This document shows positions 1 through 6,763 of a stretch of 9,151 nt of DNA, piece by piece (within the stretch, counting starts at the first letter, position 1; every line of letters begins with the position of its first letter). The stretch is from an uncultured Sphingomonas sp. (GTDB lineage: Bacteria > Pseudomonadota > Alphaproteobacteria > Sphingomonadales > Sphingomonadaceae). The translations under genes and the position numbers were made by a program. Location of the stretch: the NCBI GenBank assembly GCA_946886845.1, contig CAMPJH010000059.1, forward strand, positions 1 through 9,151, read 5' to 3'. The notes under the pieces were generated by a model, which saw only the letters and a program-made list of their open reading frames with translations, did no database searches and was not told where the DNA came from.

Positions 1-211
1 CGGATGGGAGCTCGCCCTTGAGGAACAGGTCGCGGGTGAGGCCGTGGCTGGGGGCCCAGTCTAACGCCGCCATCAGCTGTTTTTCGAGCTGGCCGTCCCA
101 CTGAACCGCTTCGGCTTCGGCGGTCCCGCCAATATCGTTGCGCTGGGCGCCGTTGCCGCAGCCGGCCAACGCGAGCGTCGCCGCGGAGGCAAACAGGAAA
201 ATGATACGCAA
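1..211 (-). CDS. Lipoprotein of unknown function, 5' part (runs off left edge)
   Basis: Only the first 70 codons are present. The protein begins with a short basic/hydrophobic signal peptide (MRIIFLFASAATLALAGC) with a clear lipobox (L-A-G-C), the lipidated cysteine being residue 18. After a Gly/Asn/Ala-rich spacer comes an amphipathic stretch around residues 37-70 (VQWDGQLEKQL, then LDWAPSHGLTRDLF). The start is TTG at 211: no ATG or GTG lies nearby upstream in this frame, a GGAG sits 7 nt before the TTG, and the lipoprotein signal follows directly. The Trp/Ala/Leu-rich segment with APxHGL faintly resembles the region after the signal peptide in some sphingomonad L,D-transpeptidase-type lipoproteins, but the catalytic domain is outside the window, so this is a weak guess. 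It lies 99 nt downstream of the cyclic-di-GMP gene on the same strand. Confidence 0.75.
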   Translation of the reverse strand, partial: MRIIFLFASAATLALAGCGNGAQRNDIGGTAEAEAVQWDGQLEKQLMAALDWAPSHGLTRDLFLKGELPS

Positions 212-218
212 GAGGGTA

Positions 219-242
219 CTCCAAACTTGATTCGGTTTGGAG
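219..242 (-). promoter_or_regulatory. Perfect 8-bp hairpin occluding the Shine-Dalgarno of the lipoprotein gene
   Basis: On the minus strand CTCCAAAC is followed by an 8-nt loop and then its exact complement GTTTGGAG. The GGAG at the end of the 3' arm is the only plausible Shine-Dalgarno sequence for the TTG start at 211 (7-nt spacing). Folding would pair it with CUCC, an anti-Shine-Dalgarno-like element. This is the geometry of translational control by ribosome-binding-site sequestration (RNA thermometer or leader switch). A DNA operator palindrome is the alternative reading. The structure is seen directly; the function is inferred. Confidence 0.6.
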
Positions 243-255
243 GCATCAACACCTC
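240..255 (-). promoter_or_regulatory. Competing upstream hairpin in the lipoprotein leader
   Basis: On the minus strand GAGGTG, loop TTGA and TGCCTC can form a stem of four Watson-Crick and two G-U pairs. Its 3' arm uses bases 240-242, which also form the start of the 5' arm of the Shine-Dalgarno-blocking hairpin (219-242), so the two cannot form together. This stem would free the ribosome-binding site. It is short and may be fortuitous. Confidence 0.3.
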
Positions 256-310
256 GGCTTGCGACAACGATCCATCGGTAGCGCCGCGCCCGCGCCGCTC
301 GGCAGAGTCT

Positions 311-2671
311 TCAGCCGGCCATGCGTTTGTTGGCGAGGCCGGCGACCATCTCGTTGGCCCGTGAGTAGCTAAGCGGCTTGCCGAACAGATAGCCCTGGAT
401 GGTGTCGCAACCGAGCTCGCGCATGCGCTCGAAGTCTTCCGGAGTCTCGACACCCTCGGCCGTGACCGACATTCGGAAGCTCTGCGCCAGCTGGACGATC
501 GACTGGATGATGGCGACATTCTCGGGCCGGGTTCCGGCTTCGCGGACGAAGCTGCCGTCGATCTTCAGCTTGTGGAAGATCGCCTTGTTCAAATAGCCGA
601 TCGATGAATAGCCGGTGCCGAAATCGTCGAGCGCGATCCCGACTCCAAGCGCGCGCAGGCGCTTGAGGACATCGAGGGTCGGAGCATTGTCGCCGAGGAA
701 GATGCCTTCGGTGACCTCGAGTTCGATCCGGTTGCCCTGCACCCGGTGGCGCGCCAGCGCCTCGCTTACGGTGTTGGGAAGCGCGGCGAGGACGATCTGC
801 TTGGGGCTGACGTTCAGCGACACGCTGATGGCGTCGGGCCAGGTCGCGGCGGCCCGGCAGGCTTCCTCGATCACCCATTCGCCGATCGCCGGCATCAGCC
901 CGATTTCCTCGGCGACGGGGATGAAGGCGACCGGCGGAATCAGCCCGCGTTTCGGGTGGTTCCAGCGGATCAGCGCCTCGAACCCGACCAGCTGTTGGGT
1001 CTTCGCCGCGATCAGCGGCTGGAAGACCAGGTGGAACTGCTTCGACGCAAGCGCCGAGCGAAGATCGGCCTCGAGCCGCACCCGGTCTTCCTTCTCCGAC
1101 TGCAGTTCCGACGAGAAATAGCGGGCGATTCCGCGGCCGGCGCCTTTCGCTTCGTAAAGCGCCAGGTCGGCCTTGAGGATCAGGTCGTCGACGGTGGCGC
1201 CGTCGACCGGACCGAATGCGCAGCCAATCGACACGCCGATTTCGATCGTCGTGCCCTCGATGTCGTAGGGAACCTTGATTGAATCGATGATCCTTTGCGC
1301 CATCTGCTCGACCGTCGACCGGCTCTGGGCATCGGGGATGACGACCGCGAACTCGTCGCCGCCCATCCGCCCGACATGGCCGGCGGCGCCGACCTCCTGG
1401 ACCAGCCGCTTGGCAACCGCTCGAAGCACGGCGTCGCCCTTGGGGTGGCCGAACGTGTCGTTGACCGGCTTGAATCCGTCGAGGTCCATGAACAGGATCG
1501 CGCAAGCGTGGTTTTGCGCGGTCGCTGCGCGCAGCGCCTCGCCGAGCAGTTGGCGGACCCGGCCGCGATTGGGCAAGCCCGACAGCACGTCCATGTTGGC
1601 GAGGTGGGTCAGCCGCTCCTGGGTCTGGCGGATTTCGGTGATGTCGGAACCAACCCCGCGGAAGCCCTCGAAGCGGCCGGCGGTATCGACGATCGGGTCG
1701 CCGGCGATCGAGATCCAGCGCGGTCCGTGGGCCGTCTCCAGCTCCATCTCGAGATTGGCGAAGGCTTCCTTGTCGAGCAGCTTGCGGCCGAGCTCGGCAT
1801 GGCCGCCCAGGAGCGAGGGCAGCGAATGGCCGAGCAGCTGGTTCGCCGGCCGGCCGAGCAGGGCCACCATCCGCGACGAGATGTAACTGACGCGATTTTC
1901 CGGATCGACCTGCCACAGCCAGCCGACCCCGCGCTGCTCATATTCCTGGAGCAGCAGCGACGCGCTCTCGCTTTGCGAGCCGACGTCGGCATTGGTCTTG
2001 AGCTGGGCATAGGCCCAGCGGGCGACGGCGAGCACGCCGAAGATCGCGACGCCGAGTGTGAACATGATCGAGACCATATGCTCGAACGGCACGCTTCCCC
2101 GGCCGATTAGCAAAGCGGCGCTCAGCCCGGCGGTGAAGATCGCCATCCAGGCGATCACCGAGGGCAGCACCACGACCAGGCCGAGCGCGGCGATTCCGAG
2201 CCCGGCGGTGATCGAGGCCAGGATGACTTGCGAGGCCGGGCTCAGCGACGGGAACAGGTAGAGCGGCAGCGACAGCCACAAGATGGCGCGGATCACGATA
2301 TCGCCGGTCATCATCCAGTCGGACAGGCGGCGGCCGGATCGGCCGACATGGGTGATCGACTGGGTACGCGCCATTTGCATCGCGCCGAAATTGACCAGAG
2401 CGACCGCGCCGGCCCAACCGCCGAGCCAGAGCAGCGGCGCCTGGGTCCACAGCGAGGCGATGACCATCGCCGCGGCAACCATGTTGGCGGCCGCGAAAAA
2501 GGGGGCGAGTTGCGCCCGGGCGAGCAGCTGGGCGTCGCGCAACGGCGAGTTTTCGGGCTCGCTTCCGGCCGAGAAGGCGAGCGATTCGCCACCCGGCAGA
2601 CGCGCCGAGATCATCCGTTTGTACCGGTCAGGGGCTTCGTACATCCGCGTCCCGCTCTTGTGCCTGCGCAT
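311..2671 (-). CDS. Membrane PAS-GGDEF-EAL protein (diguanylate cyclase/phosphodiesterase)
   Basis: A 786-residue cyclic-di-GMP turnover protein in the inner membrane. Residues about 57-221 hold roughly six hydrophobic segments forming an N-terminal membrane sensor. A PAS/PAC domain follows (about 240-345, ending in GSDITEIRQTQERL). The GGDEF domain spans about 350-515, with MDLDGFKPVND (from 395) and the intact signature GGDEF at 437-441. The EAL domain spans about 535-775, with EAL at 565-567, N620, E655, DDFGTG from 682, K703, E739 and Q759, so the expected metal- and substrate-binding residues are present. The inhibitory I-site (RxxD, five residues before GGDEF) is replaced by GAAG at 428-431, so cyclase activity, if any, should escape classical product inhibition. 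No start has a good Shine-Dalgarno; ATG at 2644 (residue 10) is a possible alternative. The gene begins 50 nt after the metallopeptidase stop and may be co-transcribed with it. Whether it makes or degrades cyclic-di-GMP cannot be told from sequence. Confidence 0.95.
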   Translation of the reverse strand: MRRHKSGTRMYEAPDRYKRMISARLPGGESLAFSAGSEPENSPLRDAQLLARAQLAPFFAAANMVAAAMVIASLWTQAPLLWLGGWAGAVALVNFGAMQMARTQSITHVGRSGRRLSDWMMTGDIVIRAILWLSLPLYLFPSLSPASQVILASITAGLGIAALGLVVVLPSVIAWMAIFTAGLSAALLIGRGSVPFEHMVSIMFTLGVAIFGVLAVARWAYAQLKTNADVGSQSESASLLLQEYEQRGVGWLWQVDPENRVSYISSRMVALLGRPANQLLGHSLPSLLGGHAELGRKLLDKEAFANLEMELETAHGPRWISIAGDPIVDTAGRFEGFRGVGSDITEIRQTQERLTHLANMDVLSGLPNRGRVRQLLGEALRAATAQNHACAILFMDLDGFKPVNDTFGHPKGDAVLRAVAKRLVQEVGAAGHVGRMGGDEFAVVIPDAQSRSTVEQMAQRIIDSIKVPYDIEGTTIEIGVSIGCAFGPVDGATVDDLILKADLALYEAKGAGRGIARYFSSELQSEKEDRVRLEADLRSALASKQFHLVFQPLIAAKTQQLVGFEALIRWNHPKRGLIPPVAFIPVAEEIGLMPAIGEWVIEEACRAAATWPDAISVSLNVSPKQIVLAALPNTVSEALARHRVQGNRIELEVTEGIFLGDNAPTLDVLKRLRALGVGIALDDFGTGYSSIGYLNKAIFHKLKIDGSFVREAGTRPENVAIIQSIVQLAQSFRMSVTAEGVETPEDFERMRELGCDTIQGYLFGKPLSYSRANEMVAGLANKRMAG

Positions 2672-2721
2672 AGGGCTAGGCCGAAGAGGGTTGAAACGCG
2701 GTTAAGAAGCGATTTGCACCG

Positions 2722-4635
2722 TCAGCCGCCCAGCCCCAGCTTGTCGAGGTCGCGGGTGGTGATCGGGTGATAAAGCGGCCGTGCCCGGGCATAGGTTCGA
2801 GCGGCGATCGGACGGCCCCATTGCCGGTCCTCGAAGAGCGCCTCGATCAGCGGCCGAACGAACTTGCGCCGCCCCTGCGCAGTGAGGAACCGCTCGAGCG
2901 CCGGGACCGCCGGGTCGTAGCGATTGGCGACAGCCAGCTCGAGCCAGGCGAACAGGACTTCATTGTTGCCGGCCTCGCTGAGCCGCAGCTTCTGGTCGAG
3001 CTCGGCCAGCCGCGGCGCCGGGAGCTGGCGCGGCAGGCGATTGATGAAGCGCAGCTTCTCGGCCGTGGTCCAACTGTCGAACTCGGCCGGGGCCGGACCG
3101 CCGGCGGCAAAGGCGGAGATTGCCCGGTCAACCGTGGCGAAGGCGGCGGGATCGGGCCGGGCGACATTCGCCGGAAGCCCTGGCTGGTAAACCCATTGGT
3201 CGAGCATCAGCCGCTGCTCGAGCGCTTGGTCGCCCTTGACCAGATGCTGGCGAAGGTCGGCGAGGAACCGCGCCGAGGTCATCGGCTGGAAGGCGTGGCG
3301 GTCGAAATAGGAGCGCAGATAGGCGTCCCAGCGCTCGCGCCCGACGATCCGATCGAGCGTCCGCAGGAAAATCGCGCCCTTGTCGTAGATGACGCCGCTG
3401 GCGCCGCCGTCGGGCGTGGCTTCGGCCGGCGGCAGGTTGAGGCGGGTGGTCGCGTCGTTCCCCTCCTCCTTCAGGGCTTCAGTCATGTCGTCGAAGCTCA
3501 GCGCGGCTTCCTGCTGCGCGCGCTTGATGCCGTAGAGCGACTCCATGATCCGGTTCTCGAAGTATGAGGTGAAGCCCTCGTTGAGCCAGCTGTCGGCCCA
3601 GGTGGCGTTGGTCACGAGGTTGCCCGACCAGCTGTGGGCCAGTTCGTGGGCGACCAGGCCGACCAGGCTCTTGTCACCGGCGATGAACGTCGGGGTGAGG
3701 AAGGTGAGGGTCGGGTTCTCCATGCCGCCGTACGGGAAGGACGGCGGCAGGACGATGACGTCGTAGCGTCCCCAGCGATAGGGTCCGTAGAGTTTCTCGG
3801 CCGCCTCGACCATGCGCTCGGTGTCGGCGAGCTCGGCGGCGGCGCTGTCGAGCATGACCGGCTCGGTCCAGACGCCGGTGCGAGGCCCGAGCTCGCGGAA
3901 GGCGATGTCGCCGGCAGCGATGGCGATCAAATAGGGTGCGACCGGCTTGTCCATCCGGAAGCGGAAGGCGCGCCGCCCGTCCCCCGCCGCTTCGCCGTCG
4001 GGGGTTAGGCGGTCGGCCGACATCACCACCTTGAGCGGCTCGGGCGCGGTCACCCGGGCGCTCCAGCTCTGCCGGATTCCGGGCGAATCCTGGGTCGGGA
4101 TCCAGGTCCGGTTGAGGATCGCCTGGCCCTGGCTGAGCAAATAAGGGTGTTTCTTGCCCGCGGTCTGCGCCGGGGTCAGCCACTGGAGCGCCGCCGCATC
4201 GGGCGCCGAGCGGTAGGCGATGACGATCTTCCTCGTGTCGGGCTTGAGGGCGATGGTCAGCGGCGCGCCGAGGTTCGGGTCGTCGGCGCCGACCTTGTAA
4301 TCGAGCGGCTGGCCCGACCCGTCCCTGACCGACTGAATCTCGAGCCCGTCATCGTCGAGCACGATCTCGCCGGCGTCGGGCTTGCGGTCGATGTCGAGGG
4401 TTGCGGTTCCGCCGACGCGCCTGGCGGCAAAATCCAGGTCGAGGTCGAGGTCGACATGGGTGACCCGCGCCTCGAGCGGCCGGGCGTAGCTGGACGCGTC
4501 CTTGGCCTCCGCCAGGATCGGCGCCACCTGCCGCGCCGCACTTTCCTGGGCGATGTTGGTTTCGGCCTCGCCGCCCCGGCAGGAAGCAGCGAACAAGGCG
4601 GCCGCGGCCACCGCGAGAATACGCAAACGGGTCAT
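2722..4635 (-). CDS. M1-family metallopeptidase lipoprotein (leukotriene A4 hydrolase-like aminopeptidase)
   Basis: A zinc aminopeptidase of 637 residues. The N-terminus (MTRLRILAVAAAALFAASC) is a lipoprotein signal with lipidated Cys19, so the enzyme should be anchored on the periplasmic side. Residues about 50-245 form the N-terminal beta domain, including QAILNRTWIPTQDSPG, resembling the equivalent LTA4H stretch. The catalytic domain shows the exopeptidase motif GGMEN (303-307), HELAH (330-334) with the third zinc ligand Glu353 in NEGF, and the likely catalytic Tyr417 in VIYDKG. The C-terminal helical region (about 505-637), with GRRKFVRPL and LYHPI, matches the LTA4H C-terminal domain. 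All key residues are intact. I chose ATG 4635 over ATG 4650 because GGAG lies 5 nt upstream and the signal peptide is then of normal length. Likely role: removal of N-terminal residues from peptides in the envelope. It is divergent from the sensor kinase gene and first in the minus-strand block. Confidence 0.95.
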   Translation of the reverse strand: MTRLRILAVAAAALFAASCRGGEAETNIAQESAARQVAPILAEAKDASSYARPLEARVTHVDLDLDLDFAARRVGGTATLDIDRKPDAGEIVLDDDGLEIQSVRDGSGQPLDYKVGADDPNLGAPLTIALKPDTRKIVIAYRSAPDAAALQWLTPAQTAGKKHPYLLSQGQAILNRTWIPTQDSPGIRQSWSARVTAPEPLKVVMSADRLTPDGEAAGDGRRAFRFRMDKPVAPYLIAIAAGDIAFRELGPRTGVWTEPVMLDSAAAELADTERMVEAAEKLYGPYRWGRYDVIVLPPSFPYGGMENPTLTFLTPTFIAGDKSLVGLVAHELAHSWSGNLVTNATWADSWLNEGFTSYFENRIMESLYGIKRAQQEAALSFDDMTEALKEEGNDATTRLNLPPAEATPDGGASGVIYDKGAIFLRTLDRIVGRERWDAYLRSYFDRHAFQPMTSARFLADLRQHLVKGDQALEQRLMLDQWVYQPGLPANVARPDPAAFATVDRAISAFAAGGPAPAEFDSWTTAEKLRFINRLPRQLPAPRLAELDQKLRLSEAGNNEVLFAWLELAVANRYDPAVPALERFLTAQGRRKFVRPLIEALFEDRQWGRPIAARTYARARPLYHPITTRDLDKLGLGG

Positions 4636-4748
4636 TCCAGCTCCACTCATTGACTGCCAACGCCGCTCTGCGGCTTGGGTGCCCGAAAGCAGAGCGGAGG
4701 GCCGTCGTCCAGACTTGCTCGCAACATCGCGACAATCGCCCTATATCC
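4636..4748. promoter_or_regulatory. Divergent intergenic promoter region
   Basis: These 113 nt separate the start codons of the divergent metallopeptidase and sensor kinase genes, so both promoters should lie here or overlap the gene starts. The region contains a 9-bp inverted repeat (4663-4697) and an AT-rich TATATC at 4742-4747, just before the kinase start. No -35/-10 pair with normal spacing is convincing on either strand, and no LytTR-type direct repeats were found. Confidence 0.5.
4663..4697. repeat. 9-bp perfect inverted repeat in the divergent promoter region
   Basis: CCGCTCTGC (4663-4671) and GCAGAGCGG (4689-4697) are perfect reverse complements separated by 17 nt. The spacer can itself pair GGC (4672-4674) with GCC (4681-4683), leaving a CGAAA bulge. 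No T-run follows on either strand, so it does not look like an intrinsic terminator. Its place between two divergent starts suits an operator or a 5' leader hairpin. Confidence 0.55.
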
Positions 4749-5939
4749 ATGGCGATGGCGACCGACAGCGTAGCGCTCGGCCAGCAGCAGGCCACCAAGC
4801 AAGCCGGCCGGCGCAGGCGAAGCGAAACACCGAAGATCGATTCCCCGGCGCGTCCTATCCTTGAGGGCGTCGGCCTCGACGCGCCCTTCTTCGAGGACAA
4901 GAATCGCGCCTTCTGGTCGCTCCAGACGCTCGGCTGGAGCGGCTATTTCATTCTTCGGTCGGTGACCGGTTTTGCCAACAGCATGGGGCCTATGTGGCTG
5001 GTCCACACAGCGCTGCTGACCGCGACCGGTTACTCGCTGACCTTGCTAATGGGCGCGCTGTTCCGGCGCCTGATCAAGATGCGGGTCATCTGGACGGCGG
5101 TGCTGTCGCTGCTGGCGGTGGTGGTCGCGTCGGTTGCATTCTCGGTGATCGAGACGTGGAGCTACGCGACCTTCCTCAAGCCCGATTCCCGTCCGGCGGG
5201 GTTCGAATATATGGGCGCGATCCTGCTCAATTTCGCACTGCTCGCGGCCTGGGCGGCGCTCTATTACGGGATCAATTATTACATCCTGCTCGACGAACAG
5301 CTGACCCAGCGCGAGCGACTGGAAAGCCAGGCTTCGTCGGCGCAGCTGGCGATGCTTCGCTACCAGCTCAACCCGCATTTCCTGTTCAACACGCTGAACT
5401 CGATCTCGACCCTGGTGCTGCTCAAGCAGACCGAGCGCGCCAATGCGATGCTGGCCCGGCTGTCGTCGTTCCTGCGCTATACGCTGGCCAACGAATCGAC
5501 CGCCAAGGTGACCCTCGCGCAGGAGGTCGAGACCCTGAAGCTCTACCTGGAGATCGAAAAGATGCGGTTCGAGGACCGGATGCGGCCGCACTTCCGGATC
5601 GACCCCGAGACGATCGGAGCGAAGCTGCCGTCGCTTCTTCTTCAGCCGCTGATCGAAAATGCTATAAAATATGCGGTCACCCCAAGCGAGGACGGCGCCG
5701 ACATCTGGATTACCGCCAGCCGCGAGGGCCAGGCGGTTCGGATCGAGGTCGCCGACAGCGGCGACGGCGGCAACGTCGACCTCACCGCAACTCAATCGAC
5801 CGGCGTTGGTTTGGCCAACATTCGAGAGCGCCTGGCGCAAGCCTATGGCAATGCCCACGGCTTTACGACCAGGACGAACGAACACGGGGGCTTTAGCGTT
5901 ATCATCGAAATTCCCTGCGAGAGTGGAGACGAAGTGTAA
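4749..5939 (+). CDS. LytS/AlgZ-type sensor histidine kinase
   Basis: A membrane sensor kinase of the His_kinase (PF06580) type, 396 residues from ATG 4749. A basic cytoplasmic N-terminus (about 1-50) is followed by four transmembrane segments (about 55-79, 83-105, 113-137, 152-181) with no large periplasmic domain. This suggests a signal sensed in the membrane or by a partner. The dimerisation segment carries NPHFLFN with phospho-acceptor His210. The ATPase domain shows an N-box (IENAIKYAV, Asn304), ADSGDGG (Asp336) and TGVGLANIRERL (from 351). None of the starts has a good Shine-Dalgarno; ATG 4755 is equally possible, and TTG 4650 would add 33 residues of unlikely composition. The stop overlaps the regulator start (TAATG), indicating translational coupling to its cognate regulator. 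The signal is unknown. Confidence 0.93.
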   Translation: MAMATDSVALGQQQATKQAGRRRRSETPKIDSPARPILEGVGLDAPFFEDKNRAFWSLQTLGWSGYFILRSVTGFANSMGPMWLVHTALLTATGYSLTLLMGALFRRLIKMRVIWTAVLSLLAVVVASVAFSVIETWSYATFLKPDSRPAGFEYMGAILLNFALLAAWAALYYGINYYILLDEQLTQRERLESQASSAQLAMLRYQLNPHFLFNTLNSISTLVLLKQTERANAMLARLSSFLRYTLANESTAKVTLAQEVETLKLYLEIEKMRFEDRMRPHFRIDPETIGAKLPSLLLQPLIENAIKYAVTPSEDGADIWITASREGQAVRIEVADSGDGGNVDLTATQSTGVGLANIRERLAQAYGNAHGFTTRTNEHGGFSVIIEIPCESGDEV

Positions 5940-6745
5940 TGACGATCCGGACCATCCTGGTCGACGACGAGCCCTTGGCGACTCAGGGCCTGATGCTCAG
6001 GCTCGAGGCCCATTCCGACGTCGAGGTCGTGGCGACGGCGTCGAATGGGCGGGAGGCGATCCGGGCGATCAAGACCCACAAGCCCGACCTCGTCTTCCTC
6101 GACATCCAGATGCCCGGCTTCGACGGCTTTTCGGTGATCCAGGGATTGCTGGAGGTCGAACCGCCCTTGTTCGTCATGGTCACCGCCTACGGCGAGCATG
6201 CGGTCCGGGCGTTCGAGGCGCAGGCGGTCGATTATCTGGTCAAGCCGGTCGATGAGGATCGGCTTGCAGCGACGCTCGACCGGGTTCGCCAGCGGCTGAC
6301 CGAAAAGCGCAGCGCCGAGGAGGCCGAACGGTTCAAGGAAGCGCTGGTCGAGCATGCGCCGGAGGCGGCCGAGGAACTCGCCGAGGGCGGAAGTGGCGAA
6401 GGGCCGGCCGCGAACCGCTTCGAGAAGATGATCAACATCAAGGATCAGGGCCAGATCTTCCGGGTCGATGTCGACACGATCGAGCGGATCGACGCCGCCG
6501 GCGACTACATGTGCATCCAGACCGGCGACAACACGCTGATCCTGCGCGAGACGATGAAGGACCTGGAGAAGCGCCTCGACCCGCGCCGTTTCCAGCGCGT
6601 TCACCGCTCGACGATCGTCAACCTCGACCTCGTCCGGCAGGTCAAACCGCACACCAACGGGGAATGCTTCCTGGTGCTCGATTCCGGCGCGCAGGTGAAG
6701 GTGTCGCGCTCGTACCGCGACGTCGTCGCGCGGTTCGTTCACTGA
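5939..6745 (+). CDS. LytTR-family response regulator (REC-LytTR)
   Basis: A 268-residue DNA-binding response regulator. The receiver domain (about 1-120) has the acidic pair Asp9/Asp10, the phospho-acceptor Asp55 in FLDIQMPG, Thr82 and Lys102 in the VKP motif, all as expected. A Glu/Ala-rich linker (about 121-162), longer than usual, joins it to a LytTR DNA-binding domain (about 165-268) with the characteristic FQRVHRSTIVNLDLV and VSRSYRDVV. Phosphorylation by the kinase encoded immediately upstream is the obvious input; the genes overlap by one base. LytTR regulators bind pairs of short direct repeats in target promoters; none was recognised in this window, so its targets are unknown. The gene is followed after 18 nt by the VOC gene, probably in the same operon. 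Confidence 0.95.
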   Translation: MTIRTILVDDEPLATQGLMLRLEAHSDVEVVATASNGREAIRAIKTHKPDLVFLDIQMPGFDGFSVIQGLLEVEPPLFVMVTAYGEHAVRAFEAQAVDYLVKPVDEDRLAATLDRVRQRLTEKRSAEEAERFKEALVEHAPEAAEELAEGGSGEGPAANRFEKMINIKDQGQIFRVDVDTIERIDAAGDYMCIQTGDNTLILRETMKDLEKRLDPRRFQRVHRSTIVNLDLVRQVKPHTNGECFLVLDSGAQVKVSRSYRDVVARFVH

Positions 6746-6752
6746 CGTCTAC

Positions 6753-6761
6753 GGAGGGGAG
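6753..6761 (+). promoter_or_regulatory. Strong ribosome-binding site of the VOC gene
   Basis: GGAGGGGAG ends 2 nt before ATG 6764, and its GGAGG core is 6 nt from the start. It is the best Shine-Dalgarno in the window. It fixes the start of the VOC gene and suggests that this third gene of the operon is translated more strongly than the kinase gene, which has none. Confidence 0.8.
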
Positions 6762-6763
6762 CA

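Noticed and set aside
73..246. Minus-strand frame from ATG 246 (58 codons) overlapping the lipoprotein gene
   Set aside because: It has GAGG in front, but its product turns Arg/Pro/Ser-rich and the overlapping frame has a clear lipobox signal. I keep the start only as a possible leader element in the findings, not as a gene.
369..1916. Minus-strand open frame (515 codons) in another frame of the cyclic-di-GMP gene
   Set aside because: Its product is an Arg/Pro/Gly-rich frame-shadow; the overlapping frame carries all GGDEF and EAL motifs.
1295..2110. Plus-strand open frame (271 codons) opposite the cyclic-di-GMP gene
   Set aside because: It lies inside the well-supported PAS-GGDEF-EAL gene and shows no start signals or motifs of its own.
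4636..4748. LytTR-type direct repeats for autoregulation of the two-component operon
   Set aside because: No pair of repeats fitting the usual LytTR consensus was found on either strand in this region.
5843..6742. Minus-strand open frame (299 codons) opposite the response regulator
   Set aside because: Antisense to a complete REC-LytTR gene, and the product is low-complexity and charged with no domain.
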